Shown here: in pieces, positions 33,739 to 42,538 of the stretch
How the letters are laid out: the number at the start of each line of letters is the position of its first letter
How positions within the stretch are numbered: position 1 is the stretch's first letter
Assembly: GCA_902634075.1 (NCBI GenBank)
Contig: CACPJA010000009.1
Location: 1-46,017, forward strand
DNA length: 46,017 bases
Source of the DNA: an uncultured Gammaproteobacteria bacterium
GTDB lineage: Bacteria > Pseudomonadota > Gammaproteobacteria > Steroidobacterales > UBA11654
Reading direction: 5' to 3'
Made by a program: the position numbers and the translations under genes
The notes under the pieces: model-generated
Database searches by the model: none
What the model saw: only the letters and a program-made list of their open reading frames with translations
Told to the model about the DNA's origin: nothing

Positions 33739-33795
33739 TACCCTTTTTCTCGAAAAATTATCATAATGAGCACAGGAAACCATAAAAAAGGGGTA
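33739..33795. repeat. Inverted repeat in the thrA upstream region
   Basis: TACCCTTTTT at 33739-33748 is matched by AAAAAGGGGTA at 33785-33795, with one unpaired base and a spacer of 36 bases. It lies in the longest non-coding gap of the window (33690-33822), between the divergent thrA and NTPase genes. It could be an operator half-site pair or an RNA stem for the leader of thrA. No recognisable riboswitch or attenuator is present. Confidence 0.35.
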
Positions 33796-33822
33796 ATCTA
33801 GTTAGAATTAGAGATAAATGAT

Positions 33823-34671
33823 ATGAAAACCACAGTCGAAGAATTTTCATCACAACCTAATAAAGCAATAACCTTATTAGGGATGTCTGGCATTGGCAAG
33901 ACAACGCTCGCTAATAAGCTGCCAAAGAGTGACTGGTTTCATTATTCTGGAGATTACAGGATAGGCACTAAATACCTAGAAGAACCAATACTCGATAATA
34001 TAAAAGAACAATCGATGGAAATAGATTTTTTAGCTGAATTGCTAAGAACAGACTCGATTTATATCTCCAGTAATATTACTGTGGACAATTTGCTGCCAAT
34101 CTCGACTTTTCTTGGGAAAATTGGTGATAAAACCAAAGGGGGCTTATCTCTTGATGAATTTCTAAAACGTCAAAAAATGCATAAAGATGCAGAAATCAAA
34201 GCGATGTTGGATGTGCCAGAATTTATAGAAAAGTCTAGGCGAATTTACTCCTACGATCACTTCATCAATGATGCGGGTGGGAGTATTTGCGAGTTAAACA
34301 ACACCAAGGCAATGGAAACCCTTATCGAGCATACACTTATTCTCTACATCGAAGATGATGAAGAGATCAGAGATGCCTTAATAGAAAGAGCAAGGAAAAA
34401 TCCGAAACCAATGTACTACACTGAAGAATTCCTCATTGAGCATTTGGACAATTATTGCAATAAAACAGGTGAGACCAATAAAGAGATTGACCCCGATGAT
34501 TTTGTAAGATGGGTCTTTCCGAAATTACTCGATTACAGAAAAGAGAAGTATGAAGACATTGCAAACAATTACGGTTACCGAGTAACGGCCTCAGATGTGG
34601 CTTCTGTTGAAAATGAATCCGATTTTCTAAACCTGATCAATAACTCCATTAAAGATAAAGACAATGGATAA
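33823..34671 (+). CDS. P-loop NTPase of unknown function
   Basis: A 282-residue protein with a clear Walker A motif, GMSGIGKTT, at residues 20-28. Beginning with a beta-strand (AITLLG), the motif context resembles small-molecule kinases (shikimate or adenylylsulfate kinase style), followed by SDWFHYSGDYRIGTKY. I see no certain Walker B; candidates are LILYIEDD and SIYISS. The C-terminal third (DDFVRWVFPKLLDYRKEKYEDIANNYGYRV) is helical. I do not recognise a named family. The last eight bases overlap the haloalkane dehalogenase start, so the two are translated together, which hints at a linked role, but no function follows. Confidence 0.7.
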   Translation: MKTTVEEFSSQPNKAITLLGMSGIGKTTLANKLPKSDWFHYSGDYRIGTKYLEEPILDNIKEQSMEIDFLAELLRTDSIYISSNITVDNLLPISTFLGKIGDKTKGGLSLDEFLKRQKMHKDAEIKAMLDVPEFIEKSRRIYSYDHFINDAGGSICELNNTKAMETLIEHTLILYIEDDEEIRDALIERARKNPKPMYYTEEFLIEHLDNYCNKTGETNKEIDPDDFVRWVFPKLLDYRKEKYEDIANNYGYRVTASDVASVENESDFLNLINNSIKDKDNG

Positions 34672-35521
34672 AAAGAAAGTCTTGATTGATGGCAAAGAGA
34701 TTGCCTATCATCATCAAGGTTCAGGCGAACATATAGTCTTTCTTCATGGGAACCCAACTTCGTCTTATTTGTGGAGAAATATAACACCGTACTTACACGA
34801 TCAAGCTTCTTGCATCTCTATCGATTTAATTGGGATGGGAGACTCTGACAAGCTAGACAACCCTGACACAAGCTCCTATCGTTTTGAGGAGCATTTCTAT
34901 TATGTTCAAGAAGCTATTAAAACATTAACCAATAATGAAAAAATAACCCTAGTTATTCACGATTGGGGCTCTGCTTTGGGCTTTCATTGGAGTTACATGC
35001 ATCCTGAGCTAGTAAAAGGTATAGCCTATATGGAAGCGATTGTAAAAGAGATTACTTGGGACGATTGGGATAAGAACGCTAGAAGTATATTTCAAGGCTT
35101 TAGATCGGATGCAGGTGAAAACTTAATTTTAGAGAAGAATTACTTTGTTGAGAAAGTGCTCCCAGGTTCAATCATCAGAAGGTTAGAATCTGATGAAATG
35201 AATGAATACAGAAGACCATTCCTAAGCTCAGGTGAAGATCGGCGACCTACTCTATCGTGGCCACGCGAAATACCAATTGAAGGTCAACCTGCTAATGTGT
35301 GTAAGATTGTTAATGAATATGCTGAATGGATGAAAACAAACAATATACCCAAACTATTCATCAATGCAGAGCCGGGCTCAATTATTACAGGGAGAATTAG
35401 AGATTTCTGCAGGACTTGGAAAAATCAAACTGAAGTAACGGTTAATGGTATCCATTTCATTCAAGAAGATTCTCCTGATGAAATTGGAAAAGCATTATCA
35501 AAATGGTATAAGGAACTCTAA
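34664..35521 (+). CDS. Haloalkane dehalogenase (HLD-II / DhaA-LinB-like)
   Basis: Alpha/beta-hydrolase of 285 residues predicted to hydrolyse carbon-halogen bonds to alcohols. All key positions are visible: Asn30 in HGNPTSSYLWRN (halide-binding), nucleophile Asp100 in HDWGSALG with Trp101 as the second halide ligand, catalytic acid Glu124 in AYMEAIV (the subfamily II position) and base His264 in GIHFIQED. The nucleophile is Asp, not Ser, which separates it from ordinary esterases. ATG overlaps the end of the NTPase gene. Natural substrates in marine bacteria are uncertain; brominated or chlorinated alkanes are the family norm. Confidence 0.9.
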   Translation: MDKKKVLIDGKEIAYHHQGSGEHIVFLHGNPTSSYLWRNITPYLHDQASCISIDLIGMGDSDKLDNPDTSSYRFEEHFYYVQEAIKTLTNNEKITLVIHDWGSALGFHWSYMHPELVKGIAYMEAIVKEITWDDWDKNARSIFQGFRSDAGENLILEKNYFVEKVLPGSIIRRLESDEMNEYRRPFLSSGEDRRPTLSWPREIPIEGQPANVCKIVNEYAEWMKTNNIPKLFINAEPGSIITGRIRDFCRTWKNQTEVTVNGIHFIQEDSPDEIGKALSKWYKEL

Positions 35522-35548
35522 TAGGCTACAAAAAGGTAGACTGAATAT

Positions 35549-36754
35549 ATGAATAAAGCGAAACAAGACAAGCCATTAAGCGGAATGAGAGTCATTGAAA
35601 TGGGTCAATTGATTGCTGGTCCTTTCACCGGCAGCGTCTTGGGTTATTTTGGTGCAGAGGTTATTAAAATAGAACCCATTACTGGCGACCCAGTCAGGTA
35701 TTGGAGATTAACTGAAAATAATACCTCCTATTGGTGGCACAGTGTTTCTCGCAACAAAAAATCAATCACGCTCAATCTAAAATCAGATGAAGGAAGACAA
35801 ATTGCTAAAGATCTAATCCTGAAGTCTGATGTCTTAATTGAAAATTTTAAACCCGGCACTCTAGAGAGATGGGGAATGAGCCCTGATGATCTAAAAAAAG
35901 ACAATCCTGGATTAATCTCAGCAAGAATCTCTGGTTATGGCCAAACTGGACCGAGATCACACCTACCTGGTTACGCTTCAGTCTGTGAGGGTTATGGGGG
36001 TTTCAGATACGTAAATGGTTTTCCTGATAGACCTCCAGTCAGACCAAATTTAAGTATTGGGGATACGCTAGCAGGCTTGCATGCTGCCATGGGAGTAATG
36101 CTGGCCTACATTCAAAGAGAGAAAGACCCTGACGGAAAGGGACAAGTTGTCGATGCAGCTATCTATGAATCCGTCTTTAACCTAATGGAAGCTGTTGTGC
36201 CGGAGTATTCTGGCTGCGGTGCAATTAGAGAACCTTCTGGATCAACAATCACAGGTATTGTCCCAACAAACACTTACCTCACATCGGATGATAAGCACGT
36301 AATCATTGGCGGTAATGGAGACTCCATTTTTAAACGGCTAATGATTGCCATAGGTAGGCCTGATATGGCTGAAGATCCTAGGCTTGAGCAGAATCAAGGA
36401 CGGGTTGAGAATGAAAAAGAAATCGATGCAGCCATTGAGAAATGGACACGAGAGCATACCTCAGATGAAGTCTTGACCACAATGGATGAAGTATCTGTGC
36501 CAGCTGGACCAATTTTAAGTGTGGAAGACATGATGAACGATGAGCATTATATTGCCAGAGGCATGTTTCAAGAGGTTGAGGCTAACGGAAGAACCCTTCA
36601 TATTCCAGCGATGCTTCCTATATTAACTGAAACACCTGGTAGCACAGAGTGGCCCGGTCCAGAACTTAGTGAGCATACTGCAGAGGTGTTAACCGAGCTC
36701 TTAGGAAAAGATGAGGGAGAAATAACCCAATTAAGAAAAGACGGTGTGGTTTAG
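35549..36754 (+). CDS. Class III CoA-transferase (CaiB/BaiF family)
   Basis: Moves CoA between carboxylic acids. The family start LSGMRVIEMGQLIAGPFTGSVLGYFGAEVIKIEP and the NLKSDEGRQIAKDLILKSDVLIENFKPG segment are typical. The catalytic aspartate is Asp172 in SIGDTLAGLHAAMG. Length 401 fits. AAGGTAG precedes the ATG. It lies 27 bases after the dehalogenase, so NTPase, dehalogenase and CoA-transferase probably form one operon; a degradation route whose acid product is activated to a CoA ester would fit, as inference. The acid substrate cannot be read. Confidence 0.9.
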   Translation: MNKAKQDKPLSGMRVIEMGQLIAGPFTGSVLGYFGAEVIKIEPITGDPVRYWRLTENNTSYWWHSVSRNKKSITLNLKSDEGRQIAKDLILKSDVLIENFKPGTLERWGMSPDDLKKDNPGLISARISGYGQTGPRSHLPGYASVCEGYGGFRYVNGFPDRPPVRPNLSIGDTLAGLHAAMGVMLAYIQREKDPDGKGQVVDAAIYESVFNLMEAVVPEYSGCGAIREPSGSTITGIVPTNTYLTSDDKHVIIGGNGDSIFKRLMIAIGRPDMAEDPRLEQNQGRVENEKEIDAAIEKWTREHTSDEVLTTMDEVSVPAGPILSVEDMMNDEHYIARGMFQEVEANGRTLHIPAMLPILTETPGSTEWPGPELSEHTAEVLTELLGKDEGEITQLRKDGVV

Positions 36755-36755
36755 T

Positions 36756-37754
36756 CTAAGCTCTCTTCTTTCTTCTTCTTATCAAATAAATAATTGCCAG
36801 TAAAATCACTAATGGGGTTAACCAATAGGTTGTGGGTAAATCACCGGTGGCAATCTTGCCAAATTCGCCCTCTTTTAGATTTATAAACTCATCTTTCCAT
36901 GCCTCGATAGGTAGGGATTCATCGTTAATGACTTCAAAGGTTTTATTCGAAGCATCGTCATTAAAAATTGATTCAACCATTACAGCAGCAACGTCACCTC
37001 GTGGAATCCAGCCAATGACTTCATCACCTTGCTCAAAACGAATGCCCAGTGCACCTGGCTCACCCCTTAACCCTCCTGGTCTAACAATAGTAAAATCTAT
37101 TCCGCTATTCCTTATATAGTCCTCGCCCAGCGATTTCCATTTCATGGTCTTGTTAGCAACAAGATTTAGAATGACCGTGCTAAAGTTTTCTGCGCCACCT
37201 GCGCCTATTGAAGACATGTAAATAATCCGACTAACACCAGTTTCTTTAGCTGCTTCAACAAAATTAATTGAGCCTTCATAGTCGATCATTTCGGAGTTAT
37301 CTCCCCCGGTTGATCCTATAGTTGATATGAGAATATCTACACCTTCAAATGCTAGTAAGAGACTTTTTGGATCGGTTACATCAGCAGGTACCCACTCAAA
37401 ATCACCGTCAACTTTTTGTTTAGCAGTTTCAATATTCCTTGAAAGGGCTCTTATATCAACATCTCTCGATTTCAGCTCTTCGAGAACATAAACGCCCGTC
37501 CTGCCTGATGCGCCTAAAACGGCAACTAAAGGACGATCGGCTGCACTCATAGAACCAGTTGAATCATCGGTAAATAGAGAAGCTTGAGGTTCTAACATTG
37601 TTCTATTAACAGCTAATGACCTAGGGATAAGTCGTTCAATACATGGCCTGTTGAACTCATTATTTGTTGGTTCTAAGCATTCGCTGTTATGTGAGACAGC
37701 AGTTTGTGAAAACAGCAAGAGTATCGCTGTGGGTAAAATCTTTCTCAAATTCAT
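36756..37754 (-). CDS. Exported NAD(P)-binding-fold (NmrA/atypical SDR) protein with C-terminal membrane anchor
   Basis: A 332-residue protein of unusual build. Residues 1-21 form a signal peptide (MNLRKILPTAILLLFSQTAVS), and residues 22-74 are a linker with two cysteines (26, 38). Residues 75-300 are an NAD(P)-binding Rossmann domain of the NmrA/atypical SDR type, with GASGRTG at 81-87, ADVTDPKSLLLAFEGVDILISTIGS, and YMSSIGAGG. Near 310-325 there is a transmembrane helix followed by the basic end RRRKKRA. The topology suggests a periplasmic domain, where NAD(P) is not expected, so substrate or cofactor is uncertain. One base separates it from the convergent CoA-transferase gene. It diverges from the TonB receptor. 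Confidence 0.8.
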   Translation of the reverse strand: MNLRKILPTAILLLFSQTAVSHNSECLEPTNNEFNRPCIERLIPRSLAVNRTMLEPQASLFTDDSTGSMSAADRPLVAVLGASGRTGVYVLEELKSRDVDIRALSRNIETAKQKVDGDFEWVPADVTDPKSLLLAFEGVDILISTIGSTGGDNSEMIDYEGSINFVEAAKETGVSRIIYMSSIGAGGAENFSTVILNLVANKTMKWKSLGEDYIRNSGIDFTIVRPGGLRGEPGALGIRFEQGDEVIGWIPRGDVAAVMVESIFNDDASNKTFEVINDESLPIEAWKDEFINLKEGEFGKIATGDLPTTYWLTPLVILLAIIYLIRRRKKRA

Positions 37755-37836
37755 AATTGGGTCTCTTAATTATTACTGGCTAAATATTCTAGCTTAAAAT
37801 AACATCCAATTAGTATTAAAAAAAGTAAGTACGAAC

Positions 37837-40452
37837 ATGAGAAATTATTTTTATCTATATACCTTCTTTGTTCTTATAATCTCTAACAACTTATTTGCTC
37901 AAGAGATTGAAGAAATAACCGTAATTGGAAGTTATATTGGTTCAAAATCTGACAAGATAAGTGTCGAAGTTATTGGTGAAACTGAATTCAATAATTTAAA
38001 CATTTCTACTGTTGGTGAAATAAGTAAGTATCTTGCAAGTTCTGCGGGCTCGCACTTTCAATCCAACACACTTGATGGCGTTGACCAAGGTATGTCTGCA
38101 ATCACCTTGAGAGGCCTTGATCACGCGTCAACACTGGTTTTACTCAACAAAAAAAGACAAACTTTCGCAGGAACCCCTTCTCACGAAGGTGAAGGCTACA
38201 TCGATGTAAATATCATTCCTGAAATAGCGCTTCGTCGGACTGAAATTCTGAAAGAAGGTGCCACTTCTCTTTATGGGAGTGACGCCGTTGCTGGTGTCAT
38301 CAACTTTATCACTCACGATGAGTTTACTGGAACTAGAATCAGACTTGGTCATCAGGAAACAACGGGCTATGATCAATCCGATAAAACTATTGGCATTATC
38401 TTTGGTAAAGAGTTCAACAATGCAAACTTAGTCTTAGCTGCAAATTTTTTAGACCGAAGCCCTCTATCATCTTCAGAAATACCAAAAATAGCAGAAAACG
38501 GCTTAAGCACTCTAGGTAATACTTTTAAGGTCAGTGAGGGTGATTCAGTTCTGTCGGGAGACTACGCTGGTGAATATACTGCTGGGCAATGGGTGCCAGA
38601 TCCAAATTGCGAAATAAACGGTGGGGTGTTAGCCGGACCATTTTGTAAATTTCTCTACGGAACAAGATTCAATATTGTTAACGACGAGGATCATAAAAAA
38701 TTCTACCTAAGCTTCAAGAAAGACAATGATAATTTAAGTTATAAATTAACTGCTATCGTTGCCAATATTGATGTCAATGACAATCCTCAATCGCCTTCTT
38801 ATCCAGCCCTTTCTTTTATGTCAAAAAAGATAATGCCAGGACAAGGTGGAAGTCCATTTAATGTACCAGTAACTTGGTACGGTAGGCCTTTAGGATCAGC
38901 TTTCCCTTCTCCTCTATCTCCAAAGGATATAGACCAGTATCACGTCAGTGGCGTTGTTAATTTGAGTCTCAATGAAAACATTGATCTTGAATTATCAATT
39001 ACACAAAGCAAGCATGAGAATTTTCATAATCGACCAGACACAATCAATTCAAGAATGGAAAATGCTATTTCGGGAAATGGGGGAAGCAATGGGAATCAAA
39101 CATGGAATATTTTTGACCCCTTATCAAATTCAGAAGATCTTATTCAATACATAAAAGGCTCAGAGCAAAGTTTAAGAACAGGCAAGTTAACCTCCCTCGA
39201 TGCCATTCTTAGAACAAAATTTAATAATAATAATATTGCCATTGGTCTACAACTCAATGATGAAGCATTGGATGTGAAATACAATAAACTAGCTAGATCC
39301 GAATTTGATCAGTCAGGGAACCTTATTAAAGGTGCGGACCTTCTTTTTTTAGGTGGGGGTAAAAATATTTCTTCAGATAGAAATAAAAAAGCTCTTTTCT
39401 TTGAGCTAGAAAAAATATTCTCAGAAAATCTTGATGTTCTTTTTGCTACAAGATATGAAAAAGTAGAGAACGATTCTTCTTTTGATCCAAAGCTGTCAAT
39501 TAATTTCAGACCTAATGATCAATTATTAATAAGAGGCTCTGTGGGAACTTCATTTTCAACGCCTTCGATGGCTCAGCTTTTTAGCTCAGAAATTGCCTTA
39601 GGTGGTGTAAGAGATGTCATCAATGGTGTTGAGCAATCCAGTTCACTTTTTGTAAGGGTCATTCAAATGGGTAACCCTAATCTCAAACCTGCCACTTCCA
39701 CCAACAGTAATTTAGGGTTATTTTGGAATTTAAACGACAACATCTCTTTGTCTGCTGATTTTTGGAAAATAAACTACAAGGATCGTCTTGAGCTTGAGGA
39801 TGCACAAACCAAGATCATAGAGAACCCAGACAATCCTGACATTCAAAGGAATGAACTCGGTGATATCACAGCAGTGAGCACAACATTCTTTAATGAGGAA
39901 AAGACAAAAGTTAAGGGTTTAGATATCAACTTTAATTACAAGAAGACATTAAGCAATCAGACAGTTTTAGACCTAGGAATCAATGCCACACATCTTTTTG
40001 ACTACCTTACACCTGAACATGAAGAAGCAGGAGATCATGAAGATGAACACGGATCACACATGGTCAATAGAGTCGGAAGATTTAATTACAACGCTCATAC
40101 ACATTCACTTCCTCGACTTCGATTAAACGCATTTTTTGGTTTAACCCATAATGGGATTCGCTATTCAGTAAACACCAGATATTTGGATGGCTATACAAAT
40201 CTAAGGCCATTACCAGCTGCCGCTGTCTCAAGCGGGTATGAAAACGAAGTGGATTCTTTCTTGGTGTTTGATATTGGGGCCAGCAAGATCTTTCAAATAG
40301 AGAACGGTGAACTAAAATTAGGACTGCATTTAATGAATGCTTTTGATGAATCAGCACCATTACTCTATGATTCACCAGACTTTAGTTTTGATACAAGACT
40401 TCATGACCCGAGAGGTCGTCTAATTAATCTCTCTTTAGATTATAAATTCTAG
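37837..40452 (+). CDS. TonB-dependent outer-membrane receptor
   Basis: Outer-membrane beta-barrel importer of 871 residues. A signal peptide ends near residue 22 (NNLFA). It is followed by a TonB-box-like EEITVIGSYI, a plug domain (about 40-165) with the conserved ITLRGLDHASTLVLLNKKR and EILKEGATSLYGSDAVAGVINFIT, and a barrel ending in an aromatic residue (LSLDYKF), as required for assembly. An extracellular or periplasmic loop near residues 728-744 is rich in His, Glu and Asp (PEHEEAGDHEDEHGSH). The iron-siderophore, vitamin and carbohydrate receptor classes cannot be distinguished here. No TonB, ExbB or ExbD gene is in the window. Confidence 0.93.
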   Translation: MRNYFYLYTFFVLIISNNLFAQEIEEITVIGSYIGSKSDKISVEVIGETEFNNLNISTVGEISKYLASSAGSHFQSNTLDGVDQGMSAITLRGLDHASTLVLLNKKRQTFAGTPSHEGEGYIDVNIIPEIALRRTEILKEGATSLYGSDAVAGVINFITHDEFTGTRIRLGHQETTGYDQSDKTIGIIFGKEFNNANLVLAANFLDRSPLSSSEIPKIAENGLSTLGNTFKVSEGDSVLSGDYAGEYTAGQWVPDPNCEINGGVLAGPFCKFLYGTRFNIVNDEDHKKFYLSFKKDNDNLSYKLTAIVANIDVNDNPQSPSYPALSFMSKKIMPGQGGSPFNVPVTWYGRPLGSAFPSPLSPKDIDQYHVSGVVNLSLNENIDLELSITQSKHENFHNRPDTINSRMENAISGNGGSNGNQTWNIFDPLSNSEDLIQYIKGSEQSLRTGKLTSLDAILRTKFNNNNIAIGLQLNDEALDVKYNKLARSEFDQSGNLIKGADLLFLGGGKNISSDRNKKALFFELEKIFSENLDVLFATRYEKVENDSSFDPKLSINFRPNDQLLIRGSVGTSFSTPSMAQLFSSEIALGGVRDVINGVEQSSSLFVRVIQMGNPNLKPATSTNSNLGLFWNLNDNISLSADFWKINYKDRLELEDAQTKIIENPDNPDIQRNELGDITAVSTTFFNEEKTKVKGLDINFNYKKTLSNQTVLDLGINATHLFDYLTPEHEEAGDHEDEHGSHMVNRVGRFNYNAHTHSLPRLRLNAFFGLTHNGIRYSVNTRYLDGYTNLRPLPAAAVSSGYENEVDSFLVFDIGASKIFQIENGELKLGLHLMNAFDESAPLLYDSPDFSFDTRLHDPRGRLINLSLDYKF

Positions 40453-40454
40453 GT

Positions 40455-41483
40455 TTATTTGAAGCTGGGAAGGACTTCAGTAGCAAAGATTTCTGTTTGT
40501 TCTACCATAGCCCTAAGCCTTGCATCGCGAGGTTCCGCCACAGGTGAGCCACCGAGTAAATACACATGATCAAGGCCTAGATCAATCAATTCTCCCAATC
40601 GGTCAATGCATTTTTGTGGTGATCCTGCTATAGAAAACCAGTCAATGAATGCATCATCAATAAGATCAAGATGCTCACCCTTCTCACTGGAATGATTCAT
40701 CATGTCGTAATCTGTCTGAAGTTTTTCAGTTATAGGTTTTAGTTGATCAGGTAAATGCTCTGTCGGAGCTTGCTTCATGGCTGTAAAATGTGCAACAAGA
40801 CCTGCCAACATTCTTGCCATAGATATAGCTTTCTTTTCATCAGGATCACAGATCAGATTAATATAAGCCCCTATTTTTAAATCGTCTCTAGATCTCCCGG
40901 TTTCCTCTAGTCTTTCCATAGCAGTGTTCATGGCCCACTCTACTCTTTCGGTTGCGCTTCCCACAGCAAAAGAAACTTGATCAGCAACATCACAAGCCAT
41001 AGCTATTGTTTTAGGGCCTGTGCATGCAATATCAATTGGTACAGGTTTAATAATTTCTGGATCAATCCACCGAATAGGAGATTGCATTTTCCCCACATCA
41101 ATAGCTTGACCCATAAAATAGTTCTTTATTGTCAATACAGAACTCCTCAGTTCTTCAGTGGTTGCCTGTCGCTTACCAATATGAGCAGCCGATGAATCGC
41201 CTCGTCCAATCCCACAGATCGCTCTACCATCAGATTCTTCCTGTAATGTAGCCATAGCTGAAGCAGTCACAGCAGCTTCTCGAGTAACTGGGTGTGTAAC
41301 TCCAGTGCCCATTTTTATTCTAGAAGTCGCGTTGGCCATCAAAGAGAGTTGGCCATAAGGATCGGCTGATAGATTTTGTGTATCGGGGCATAAAATGGAA
41401 TCAAAACCCATCTCTTCTATCAATGATGCCATATCTGCTGAACACTTTGGAACAGGCTCCATTACTACACCAATTTCTGTCAC
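40455..41483 (-). CDS. LLM-class flavin-dependent oxidoreductase (luciferase-like)
   Basis: A 342-residue TIM-barrel protein of the bacterial luciferase-like group, using reduced FMN or F420. Typical segments are EEMGFDSILCPDTQ, IKMGTGVTHPVTREAAVTASAMATLQEESDGRAICGIGRGDSS, and the C-terminal IAGSPQKCIDRLGELIDLGLDHVYLL. The start is GTG at 41483, preceded by AAGGAG seven bases upstream on the minus strand. The same-strand neighbour is the VOC protein, with a 33-base gap. Substrate unknown; members oxidise alkanes, aldehydes or heterocycles, or act on F420-linked alcohols. Confidence 0.88.
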   Translation of the reverse strand: MTEIGVVMEPVPKCSADMASLIEEMGFDSILCPDTQNLSADPYGQLSLMANATSRIKMGTGVTHPVTREAAVTASAMATLQEESDGRAICGIGRGDSSAAHIGKRQATTEELRSSVLTIKNYFMGQAIDVGKMQSPIRWIDPEIIKPVPIDIACTGPKTIAMACDVADQVSFAVGSATERVEWAMNTAMERLEETGRSRDDLKIGAYINLICDPDEKKAISMARMLAGLVAHFTAMKQAPTEHLPDQLKPITEKLQTDYDMMNHSSEKGEHLDLIDDAFIDWFSIAGSPQKCIDRLGELIDLGLDHVYLLGGSPVAEPRDARLRAMVEQTEIFATEVLPSFK

Positions 41484-41516
41484 AATCCTTCTCCTTTGAA
41501 TTAGAAAATTATATCT

Positions 41517-42494
41517 TCATTCTTCTAGCAAATAAATGAGTGCCTGGCTGCCAGGGCATTTCAAGCGAATAGCTTTCAAGTCATGATCTTGTTTAAGGTG
41601 AATGAAACATTGCTCTGAATTATTTAGGTCATTCTCTGAAATAACCTTTTGAATATCAGGGATAAGAAAACCTTGTCCAAAATATCCAATATTTGGCGGA
41701 CAGGCATTACTGATATTATTTGGTACCGAGTAATTAATAGGTTCAGAAAGTGCAATCTTTCCATAAAAATGGCTCCCTTGCATAAACGTGACTAAGGTTC
41801 TTCCATCATCGGGTCTTCTAAGAAATTGATTGGATATTTTACTTGAGAGCTCATCGCTAAACATTTGATGCATTCCTAGAGCCCCCGAATAAAATTCCTT
41901 GGCTGCTTTTGTGTTGCTGACACAATGAGATGTTGTCACAATCTCTGTAAAACCTTTTTCAGTGGTCCCATTGGCATTAAAATATTTGCACATTTCTTGT
42001 ATTGATTGATTTTCTGAGTTCTTTGGCAATTGAACTAAATTAATAGCGATACCGTCAGGACCATCAACAATAACTTCTATCGGGGTCCCTACGTTATCCC
42101 CTATTTGATGCTCTGCGGGTTTAGACCATGAAAGATAGCCCTTACTCTCTAATACTTCTACTGACTTGAGAATATCTTGTACATAAAAATTAATATTCCA
42201 AAAGCCTCTTACCATTCCCGCATCAAGATCACTTCTTATGTATTCACCTTTAAGGTCTGGGAACTCTATTAACAATAACTGGCCAATCTCACTTTTCTCT
42301 CTTCGGCAAATGGATTGTCTTATCTGGGTTCCTTCAGGAACATTCCAGATATTATTTTCTTCAGCTTGATACTCAAAGATGGGCGATGCTTTTAACCCAA
42401 TAATCCCTGAATAAAATTCAATCGATTGAGCAAGATTCTCTACACAAACCATTGCAAAATTCAATTGGGCTTGATTTGCTTCAATTTTTGACAT
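41517..42494 (-). CDS. Two-domain VOC (glyoxalase/extradiol dioxygenase fold) protein
   Basis: A 325-residue protein of two vicinal-oxygen-chelate domains, about residues 8-135 (AQLNFAMVCVENLAQSIEFYSGIIGL, KGYLSWSK, DGPDGIAINLVQLP) and about 165-323 (TTSHCVSNTKAAKEFYSGALGMHQMF, IRLKCPGSQALIYLLEE). Domain pairing resembles extradiol dioxygenases, but I cannot place the His-His-Glu metal triad with certainty, so the activity may be isomerase, lyase or dioxygenase. It lies upstream of the LLM oxidoreductase on the same strand and is divergent from the methyltransferase fusion, 44 bases away. Confidence 0.8.
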   Translation of the reverse strand: MSKIEANQAQLNFAMVCVENLAQSIEFYSGIIGLKASPIFEYQAEENNIWNVPEGTQIRQSICRREKSEIGQLLLIEFPDLKGEYIRSDLDAGMVRGFWNINFYVQDILKSVEVLESKGYLSWSKPAEHQIGDNVGTPIEVIVDGPDGIAINLVQLPKNSENQSIQEMCKYFNANGTTEKGFTEIVTTSHCVSNTKAAKEFYSGALGMHQMFSDELSSKISNQFLRRPDDGRTLVTFMQGSHFYGKIALSEPINYSVPNNISNACPPNIGYFGQGFLIPDIQKVISENDLNNSEQCFIHLKQDHDLKAIRLKCPGSQALIYLLEE

Positions 42495-42538
42495 AAAACA
42501 TTCCTTATATAAATCATAACAATGAACTAATTAGAAAG

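Noticed and set aside
33690-33822. Possible thr attenuator leader peptide upstream of thrA
   Set aside because: A short minus-strand frame starting at an ATG there contains no run of Thr or Ile codons and runs into thrA in another frame. No terminator-antiterminator pair is evident.
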